Origin: Streptomyces venezuelae
GTDB lineage: Bacteria; Actinomycetota; Actinomycetes; Streptomycetales; Streptomycetaceae
Reading direction: 5' to 3'
NCBI RefSeq assembly: GCF_008642315.1
Contig: NZ_CP029192.1
Location: 8,060,001-8,124,000, forward strand
DNA length: 64,000 nucleotides
Position 1 is the stretch's first letter; the number at the start of each line of letters is the position of its first letter. The translations under genes were made by a program, and so were the position numbers. Shown here one piece after another: positions 58,668-64,000 of the stretch. The notes beneath the pieces are model-generated. The model was not told the origin of the DNA, did no database searches, and saw only the letters and a list, made by a program, of their open reading frames with translations.

Positions 58668-60983
58668 GTGTCCCTACTCAGACCCGCCGCCGGACCCCAC
58701 GAGGGCCCGGCCCGCCCCCGACGCCTCATCGCCGTCCTCGCCGTCTTCGCGCTGGCGCTGGCCGGACTCACCGCACTCGCGGCCCCCGCCGTCGCGGCCG
58801 CCAAGCTCACCGCCACCTTCGTCAGCGAGGGCAGCGGCACGTCCTGGACCGGCAAGTTCGTCGTGAAGAACAGCGGCGACACCGCGGTCAGCACCTGGTC
58901 CCTGGAATTCGACCTGCCCGACGGCGTCACCATCAGCGACCACACGCACGGCACCGCCGAGATCAAGGGCAAGCACGTCGTCGTGACGCCCGCCTACTAC
59001 AACGCCCGCGTCCCCGCGGGCCGCGACACCGAGCCGTACAGCTACACCTTCCGTGGCAGCGGCCAGCTCAAGCCGCCCACCGGCTGCCTCATCAACGGCG
59101 ACAAATGCGACGGCACCGCGGCCGTGCCCCCGAAGGCACCCACCGGGCTCAGCGTCGCCGACGCCACCGCCCGTACCGTCAGCCTGAAGTGGACGGCGGC
59201 CACGCAGGGCGACTTCCCCGTCGCCTCGTACGAGGTGCTGCGCGGCACCACCGTCGTCGCGGCCAGCGCCACCACCCAGGCCACGGTGCGCGGCCTGGAA
59301 CCGGCGACCGCCTACCAGTTCAGCGTCCGCGCCAAGGACACGCGCGGCAACACCGGAGAGCCGAGCGCCCCGGTCGGCGCGACCACCGTGGACCCGGCGA
59401 CCGACACCGTGCCGCCCACGCCGCCCCGCAACCTCCGCGCCGGTGAGGTCACTTCGAGCACCGTGAAGCTCGCGTGGGACGCGGCCACCGACAACCAGCG
59501 CGTCGCCGCGTACGACGTGTACCGCGGCACGACACTCGTGGAGAGCCTGCCCGCCGACACCCTCACCAGCACGGTGACCGGCCTGACGCCCGCCACGGAG
59601 TACTCCTTCACCGTCAAGGCGCGGGACGCGGCGGACAACGCGTCGCCCGCGAGCAACGCACTCTCCCTCACCACCAAGGACCCCGTCGGCCAGGACGGCT
59701 ACGCCAAGGTCGGCTACTTCGTGCAGTGGGGCATCTACGGCCGGCAGTACTTCGTCCGGGACCTGGAGACGTCCGGCGCCGCCGCCAAGCTCGACGTCAT
59801 CAACTACGCCTTCGCCAACATCGACCCCAAGAACCTCACCTGCCTCAACGGCGTCACCAAGGGGACCACGCAGAACCCCCAGGACCCCAACCAGGGCGAC
59901 GGAGCCGGGGACGCCGAGGCCGACTACGGCCGGGCCTTCCCCGCAGGGCAGTCCGTGGACGGCGTCGCCGACGACGGCTGGGGCAAGCTGCGCGGCAACT
60001 TCAACCAGCTCAAGAAGCTCAAGGCGAAGCACCCGAACCTCAAGGTGGTCGTCTCGCTCGGCGGCTGGACCTACTCCAAGTACTTCTCCGACGTCGCCAA
60101 GACCGACGAATCGCGGAAGAAGTTCGTCAAGTCCTGCATCGACATGTACATCAAGGGCAACCTGCCCGCGTACAACGGAGCGGGTGGTGACGGCGTCGCC
60201 GCGGGCATCTTCGACGGGTTCGACCTGGACTGGGAGTGGCCCGGATCGCCGGACGGGCACCCCGGCAACCACTGGAGCACGGACGACAAGGCCAACAACA
60301 CCGCTCTGATCGCCGAGTTCCGCCAACAGCTCGACGCGCTCGGCGGCAGCCACCGGCTGCTCACCGCCTTCACCCCGGCCGACCCCAAGAAGATCAACGA
60401 AGGCTGGGAGCTCAAGGAGGTCTTCAAGTACCTGGACTTCGGCAACGTCCAGGGATACGACTTCCACGGCGCGGGCAGCGACAACTCCTGGGAACCCAAC
60501 CGCACGGGCCACCAGGCCAACCTCTACAAGGACGCACAGAGCCCGTACCCCACCGACTTCAGCGTCGACGACGCCGTGAAGGCGTACACCGATCAGGGCA
60601 TCAAGCCGCGCAAGCTGACCATCGGCTTCCCGTTCTACGGGCGCGGCTGGCAGCAGGTCGCCGACGGCGGCGCGCACGGCGAGTGGCAGAGCGCCAACGG
60701 CGCCGCGCCCGGTCAGTTCCAGGAGGAGGCGGGCACGCGCGGCTACGACAACCTGGTCGCGAGCTACCCGAACCTGACCGTCTACCACGACGAGCAGTCC
60801 GTCTCCACGTACGGCTACACCGGGGCGAACGGCCAGTGGTGGTCCTTCGACGATCCCTGGTCCATCGAGAAGAAGACGCAGTACATCAAGTCCAAGGGGC
60901 TGCTCGGCGGAATGATCTGGGAAATGTCGGGAGACACGTCGAACAACATCCTGTTCAACGCGCTGGATCGCGGCCTGAAGTAG
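58668..60983 (+). CDS. Secreted chitinase (CBM2-FnIII-FnIII-GH18)
   Basis: The 771-residue protein has a signal peptide (about 1-44, ending APAVAA). A cellulose/chitin-binding module of the CBM2 type follows (about 46-150, with GSGTSWTGKFVVKNSGDTAVSTWSLEFDLP), then two fibronectin type III domains (about 153-240 and 248-340) and a GH18 catalytic domain (about 345-771). The GH18 core DGFDLDWEWPG carries the acid/base Glu523. SLGGWTYSKYF is the second conserved segment. It degrades chitin outside the cell. GTG 58668 follows AAGGAG. The upstream in-frame extension passes through the inserted element and is not real. Confidence 0.93.
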   Translation: MSLLRPAAGPHEGPARPRRLIAVLAVFALALAGLTALAAPAVAAAKLTATFVSEGSGTSWTGKFVVKNSGDTAVSTWSLEFDLPDGVTISDHTHGTAEIKGKHVVVTPAYYNARVPAGRDTEPYSYTFRGSGQLKPPTGCLINGDKCDGTAAVPPKAPTGLSVADATARTVSLKWTAATQGDFPVASYEVLRGTTVVAASATTQATVRGLEPATAYQFSVRAKDTRGNTGEPSAPVGATTVDPATDTVPPTPPRNLRAGEVTSSTVKLAWDAATDNQRVAAYDVYRGTTLVESLPADTLTSTVTGLTPATEYSFTVKARDAADNASPASNALSLTTKDPVGQDGYAKVGYFVQWGIYGRQYFVRDLETSGAAAKLDVINYAFANIDPKNLTCLNGVTKGTTQNPQDPNQGDGAGDAEADYGRAFPAGQSVDGVADDGWGKLRGNFNQLKKLKAKHPNLKVVVSLGGWTYSKYFSDVAKTDESRKKFVKSCIDMYIKGNLPAYNGAGGDGVAAGIFDGFDLDWEWPGSPDGHPGNHWSTDDKANNTALIAEFRQQLDALGGSHRLLTAFTPADPKKINEGWELKEVFKYLDFGNVQGYDFHGAGSDNSWEPNRTGHQANLYKDAQSPYPTDFSVDDAVKAYTDQGIKPRKLTIGFPFYGRGWQQVADGGAHGEWQSANGAAPGQFQEEAGTRGYDNLVASYPNLTVYHDEQSVSTYGYTGANGQWWSFDDPWSIEKKTQYIKSKGLLGGMIWEMSGDTSNNILFNALDRGLK

Positions 60984-60993
60984 CCATGCGAAT

Positions 60994-61081
60994 CTTGCCG
61001 GTCCTTGCTGATCCTTGCGGGTTCTTGCGGTTTCTTGCCGATCCGCAAGATTCCGTGCCGGGACGCCCAATGACCGGCAAG
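60994..61081. repeat. CTTGCNG heptamers in 10-bp phase, plus two inverted copies
   Basis: Five direct copies start at 60994, 61004, 61014, 61024 and 61034, exactly 10 bp apart (CTTGCCG, CTTGCTG, CTTGCGG, CTTGCGG, CTTGCCG). Inverted copies lie at 61043-61049 and 61075-61081. They sit between the chitinase stop and the next ATG (61093). CTTGCAG-type heptamers are known MalR targets in Streptomyces; this variant and its spacing differ. Confidence 0.75.
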
Positions 61082-61092
61082 ACTCTCCCCTC

Positions 61093-61536
61093 ATGCAGAG
61101 ATACGACGTCACCGTGACCACCGCCGCCCCGCCGGAAATCGTGTGGAAGCTCCTCGTCGACGCGACGAGCTGGCCCCTGTGGTCGAAGGTGGACAGCCTG
61201 GACACGGCACGGTCGGAGGGGCTCGACCCGGACGGCGACGACGGCGTCGGCGCCGTCCGGGCGTTCCGCACCGGACGGGTCGTGACCGGCGAACGGCTGA
61301 CGGAGAAGGTCGAGCCGAGCCTCCTGGGCTACGAGGACGCGTTCAACACGCCGATGCACAACTACCGCGCCCGCATCGAGCTGAAGCCGACAGCCGGTTC
61401 GGGCACGGTCATCCACTGGCACGGCGAGTACGAGACGAGCGGGTTGAAGCGCCTGTTCCTGCCGCGCTACCTGCAGAAGTTCATGCAGGGCATGGCGGAA
61501 GGCCTGGCACGCCACGCCGAGGTCATCGCCCCATAG
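61093..61536 (+). CDS. SRPBCC-family (polyketide cyclase-like) protein
   Basis: The 147-residue protein has the START-like fold: YDVTVTTAAPPEIVWKLLVDATSWPLWSKV at the N-terminus, an antiparallel sheet and a C-terminal helix (LKRLFLPRYLQKFMQGMAEGLARHAE). It probably binds a hydrophobic ligand. It is transcribed next to the phased CTTGC repeats and ends at a bidirectional terminator. Confidence 0.75.
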   Translation: MQRYDVTVTTAAPPEIVWKLLVDATSWPLWSKVDSLDTARSEGLDPDGDDGVGAVRAFRTGRVVTGERLTEKVEPSLLGYEDAFNTPMHNYRARIELKPTAGSGTVIHWHGEYETSGLKRLFLPRYLQKFMQGMAEGLARHAEVIAP

Positions 61537-61539
61537 CCA

Positions 61540-61563
61540 GGCCCCGCCGCACCGTGCGGGGCC
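61540..61563. terminator. Hairpin, 8-bp perfect stem, between convergent genes
   Basis: GGCCCCGC (61540-61547) pairs with GCGGGGCC (61556-61563). It separates the SRPBCC gene and the DUF5133-like gene. Confidence 0.6.
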
Positions 61564-61575
61564 CTGCTCGATGAT

Positions 61576-61827
61576 TCAGGCGGAAAGGGGCGCGTCCGCC
61601 GTGGGGGAGGAGCGACGGGGTGCCCGGGACCGGCCCGCCGCCAGCATCTCGTCGGCAGCCGTGATCGCGGCGGTGACGGAACGTTTCCCGGTCATCGCGC
61701 ACAGCATCTGGGACACGTCCGCCAACTCACGCTGCCACGCGGGTACGGGCTTCTCCGCGAGGGCGATGCGCGCGTTCGCGTACCGGGTCAGCAAGCTCCT
61801 CACCTGGCGCGGTTCCGGCTTCAGCAC
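61576..61827 (-). CDS. DUF5133-like small protein
   Basis: The 83-residue protein resembles the DUF5133 group found in Streptomyces: LKPEPRQVRSLLTRYANARIALAEKPVPAWQRELADVSQMLCAMTGKRSVTAAITAADEML. It is mostly helical with no transmembrane segment. The GTG at 61827 has GGAAGGGAG 9 nt upstream. The function of the family is unknown. It lies next to two damaged regulatory genes. Confidence 0.6.
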   Translation of the reverse strand: MLKPEPRQVRSLLTRYANARIALAEKPVPAWQRELADVSQMLCAMTGKRSVTAAITAADEMLAAGRSRAPRRSSPTADAPLSA

Positions 61828-61993
61828 GACCACATGCTCCCTTCCGAACACTTTCTCCGAGCGCTCTCTCCGAGCCCTCGTCACCCTCGTGAATGCCTTA
61901 CGGCTGCCCCGGGAGCGCACTCCCACACCGAGCCGATGGCTGGTTCGACGCCGCGCGCACGCTGTGTTCGGTAGCGGGCATTAGACGGCTCCT

Positions 61994-62551
61994 ATGTTCG
62001 CTGCCGCACAGAGTCCTTCCGCCGCCTTCGACGTGGTCTGCCTGACCGCGTCGCTGGCCGGCGTGAGCGCGTACCGCGAGATTCTGTCCGCGCTGCCCGT
62101 GCGTTTGCTGCGGGACGCCGACCAGCTGTCGCCCGGCGTGGTCCATGTGGTGCCGGCGGGACTCCGAGCCGCCTTCTCGCCGGAGTGCGGGGTCTCCCTG
62201 CACCCCGTGCACGATCACAGCGCGGCGGACCCGACGTTCACCTCCGCCGCGGCCGCGTTCGGCCCCCGCCTGCTGGTCGCGGTACTGACCGGCCGACAGC
62301 AGGACGGGGCTTTGGGCGTACGTCATGTCCGGGGCGCGGGCGGCCGCGCGCTGGCCCAGGTCCTCGCCACGTCGGAGGCGCCCGGCATGCCGAGCGTGGC
62401 GATGGCGACGGGCTGCGCAGACTTCGTGCTGCTCCTGCCGGTGCTTGCACACGCGCTGATCAGCTTGGTGATGGTGCCGGGCGCCGCCGACATGATGCGG
62501 GTGTCGCTGCCGCCCTGGGCGGCCGTGATCCCGTCGGCAATGGCCACCTGA
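61994..62551 (+). CDS. CheB-methylesterase-like protein lacking the catalytic-His segment
   Basis: The 185-residue protein aligns with stand-alone CheB-type domains: FDVVCLTASLAGVSAYREIL holds the nucleophile Ser position, LSPGVVHVVPAG and VAVLTGRQQDGALGVRHVRGAGG hold the Asp segment, and EAPGMPSVAMATGCADFVL is the last conserved block. Between ALP and VRLLRD about 30-35 residues expected in the family are absent, including the catalytic-His strand (QH). Streptomyces has no chemotaxis system, so the family role is unclear. It is probably inactive as an esterase. Confidence 0.6.
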   Translation: MFAAAQSPSAAFDVVCLTASLAGVSAYREILSALPVRLLRDADQLSPGVVHVVPAGLRAAFSPECGVSLHPVHDHSAADPTFTSAAAAFGPRLLVAVLTGRQQDGALGVRHVRGAGGRALAQVLATSEAPGMPSVAMATGCADFVLLLPVLAHALISLVMVPGAADMMRVSLPPWAAVIPSAMAT

Positions 62552-62573
62552 CACAGGACGAGAGGCGTACCGC

Positions 62574-63340
62574 ATGGCGAGCGACACTGGCGGCTCGTAC
62601 GACCCGGTGGGCAACCGAATCCTCGCCGCTCTCCCCAGCTCCACCCGCGAGTATCTGCGTCCCCATCTGGAACCGACGGAATGGGCCGCCGGCGATGTGC
62701 TCTACCGCCCGGGGTGAGCGCATCGACGCCGTGTACTTCCCCCTGATCGGTGTGTGCTCGAGCGTCACCGACCTGGAGGGCCCGACCGTCGAGGTCGCCA
62801 CCGTCGGCGACGAGGGCATGGTCGGCCTCCCTGTCTTCCTCGGCGTGGCGACCGCCACGGAACGCGCGCTCTGCCAGGTCTCCGGCAGGGCCCTGCGGAT
62901 GGACGCCGACCGGTTCCGTCACGAGATCGCGTTGCTGGACGGGCGACTGCAACAGGCGTTGCAGCGTTTCACCCAGTCCATGTTCACCCAGCTCGCACGC
63001 AACGGGGCGTGCATCCGCGGCCACCGCACCCACCAGCGCTGCGCGCGCTGGCTGTTGATGACCGCCGACCGCATGCACGTTGATGACCGCCGACCGCATG
63101 CACAGCGAACGTTTCGACCTCACGCAGAAGTTCCTCGCGCAGATGCTGGCCGTCCGCAGGTCCTCCGTCAGCGAGGTCGCCGGCGCGCTGGCCGCGGACG
63201 GCTGCATCCGCTACAGCCGCGGCACGATCACCATCCTGGACCGCGCCCGCCTCCAGGCCCACGCCTGCAGCTGCTACGAAGTCATCCGAGAAACCCTCGA
63301 CGCGGCACTCCCTCCGCACGCGGACACGACTCGTCACTGA
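62574..63340 (+). pseudogene. Broken Crp/Fnr-family transcriptional regulator
   Basis: Three frames together give a full cyclic-nucleotide-type sensor plus HTH. Frame 1 (62574-62714) reads to WAAGDVLYRPG and stops at 62715 because of one extra G in the run 62711-62714. Frame 2 gives ERIDAVYFPLIGV to HQRCARWLLMTADRMH. Frame 3 (to 63340) gives SERFDLTQKFLAQMLAVRRSSVSEVAGAL and the recognition helix. The second shift is a perfect 25-bp tandem duplication (63054-63103). No single frame encodes both domains. Confidence 0.85.
63054..63103. repeat. 25-bp perfect tandem duplication
   Basis: Bases 63054-63078 are repeated exactly at 63079-63103. Removing one copy restores the reading frame of the Crp/Fnr gene. 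Confidence 0.95.
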
Positions 63341-63523
63341 AAACTGCGCTGCCCTGAGACACCGCGATCAGATGATGGCGGCGCCGGACGCACACCCAGG
63401 TCCCAGGTGCAGGCCGCGGCAACCTGGCCGGAACTGGTCCACGGACATGCAGTAGACGCCGACCGACGGCCGCGCGACCGCGTCGCCGTCGGACTCGACC
63501 GCGCTCCCGAAGGCGGGCTCGGC

Positions 63524-63997
63524 TCACGGTCCGCGCCAGAGGTTGGCGAAGGCGGCGTTCTCGATGGTCCGCCTCTGGCGTACGGCCTCCAGCTCCATCA
63601 CCGCGTCGTGGACGGCGGCCAGCACGGTCGTCACCGCCTCGTCATCGAGGCCGGGCTCATCGTCGGCTCGTTCGTCGTCGATGCCCACGGCCGAGGCGAG
63701 GGAGGCCAGGACGGGTTCCTTCTCTTTCCAGCGGTCGGCCGCACGCCGGCGCGCGGGCGTATCGACCAGTTCCACGCGCTGCGAGCCGACGGGCAACCGG
63801 CCGCTGAACTGCGGCTTCAGCTCATCGTTCTCCTCCATGACGGCCTGGTACGCGGCCGAGAGGTCTCGACCCCGGCGCCACATCCAGTCCTCGATCCGCT
63901 CGTAGGGCGCCTGCCGAGTGAGCCCTGCCGCAGCCTCGCCCATGAACCGATCTTCCAGCGTCGGCTGTCCACCCGGCACGATGCGGTCGCCGTCCAC
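63524..63997 (-). CDS. Hypothetical protein, possibly cut by the window edge
   Basis: The 157-residue reading starts at a GTG at 63997, three bases from the window end, so the true start may lie outside. It is charged and mostly helical (LSAAYQAVMEENDELKPQFSGRLPVGSQRVELVDTPARRRAADRWKEKEPVLASLASAVG). No domain or signal peptide is recognised. Confidence 0.5.
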   Translation of the reverse strand: MDGDRIVPGGQPTLEDRFMGEAAAGLTRQAPYERIEDWMWRRGRDLSAAYQAVMEENDELKPQFSGRLPVGSQRVELVDTPARRRAADRWKEKEPVLASLASAVGIDDERADDEPGLDDEAVTTVLAAVHDAVMELEAVRQRRTIENAAFANLWRGP

Positions 63998-64000
63998 GGT

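Noticed and set aside
58674..61271. Minus-strand open frame of 865 codons opposite the chitinase
   Set aside because: The chitinase domains on the plus strand are unambiguous; the antisense translation is composition-driven.
1..64000. CRISPR arrays, tRNA or rRNA genes, complete IS elements, prophage genes
   Set aside because: No regular spaced repeats, no tRNA- or rRNA-like sequence and no transposase, integrase or phage structural gene was recognised by reading.

Overview
The window looks like Streptomyces chromosomal DNA. Base composition is very GC-rich with strong third-position GC, GTG starts are common, and genes often overlap by 4 nt (ATGA/GTGA). TTA leucine codons are almost absent; I found only two in the genes called here. 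Gene types also fit: ECF sigma factors, a secreted CBM2-FnIII-GH18 chitinase, an oligopeptide ABC operon and a STAS anti-sigma antagonist. No rRNA, tRNA, CRISPR array or complete insertion sequence was seen.

Layout. 0.3-9.7 kb holds regulators and housekeeping-type genes: an ECF sigma factor with a coupled partner and a possible upstream leader peptide, a small membrane protein, a zinc-ribbon/HTH regulator, TetR, S9 peptidase, SRPBCC protein, FUSC/ArAE-like membrane protein and sirtuin. 9.7-14.2 kb (minus strand) holds an MMPL exporter behind two tetO-like operators, followed by a histidine kinase and response regulator. 14.2-18.0 kb is a mixed stretch with a methyltransferase, a deletion scar joining a Ser/Gly-rich protein to a xanthine dehydrogenase remnant, a Pyr_excise-family protein, an aldo/keto reductase and a STAS protein.

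18.0-44.0 kb is the most interesting part and looks like an unfamiliar biosynthetic gene cluster. A heterodimeric ABC exporter and a free-standing acyl/aryl-adenylating enzyme are read leftward. A LuxR-type regulator with a TTA (bldA-dependent) codon and no phospho-acceptor Asp is read rightward. It is followed by a free-standing condensation-domain protein and a 15-gene run (26.8-42.2 kb), nearly all overlapping: aldehyde dehydrogenase, nucleoside-deoxyribosyltransferase-like protein, dihydroorotate-dehydrogenase-like flavoprotein, creatininase-family hydrolase, nucleotide-sugar dehydrogenase, epimerase, GT4, sugar nucleotidyltransferase, DegT aminotransferase, glycoside hydrolase, amidohydrolase, methyltransferase, a second condensation protein, zinc alcohol dehydrogenase and a lone carrier protein. 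A 16-bp perfect terminator closes the run. Facing it is a two-gene unit: an ATP-grasp-type ligase and an ectoine-synthase-like cupin. These parts could make an amino-sugar or nucleoside-like core, load an acyl group on the lone carrier protein, couple the two and export the product. I do not recognise the product.

44.2-52.2 kb holds a TetR-controlled MFS exporter plus FAD monooxygenase, an ECF41-type sigma factor with its carboxymuconolactone-decarboxylase partner, an acetyltransferase/LysR pair, a lipoprotein and a membrane protein. 52.2-57.9 kb is a four-gene oligopeptide ABC importer operon. 58.0-61.0 kb is a chitinase whose upstream region carries a DasR-like site and a 193-bp MITE-like insertion. 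61-63.3 kb is a decaying regulatory patch: a CheB-like protein missing its catalytic-His segment and a Crp/Fnr gene broken by a G-run frameshift and a 25-bp tandem duplication.
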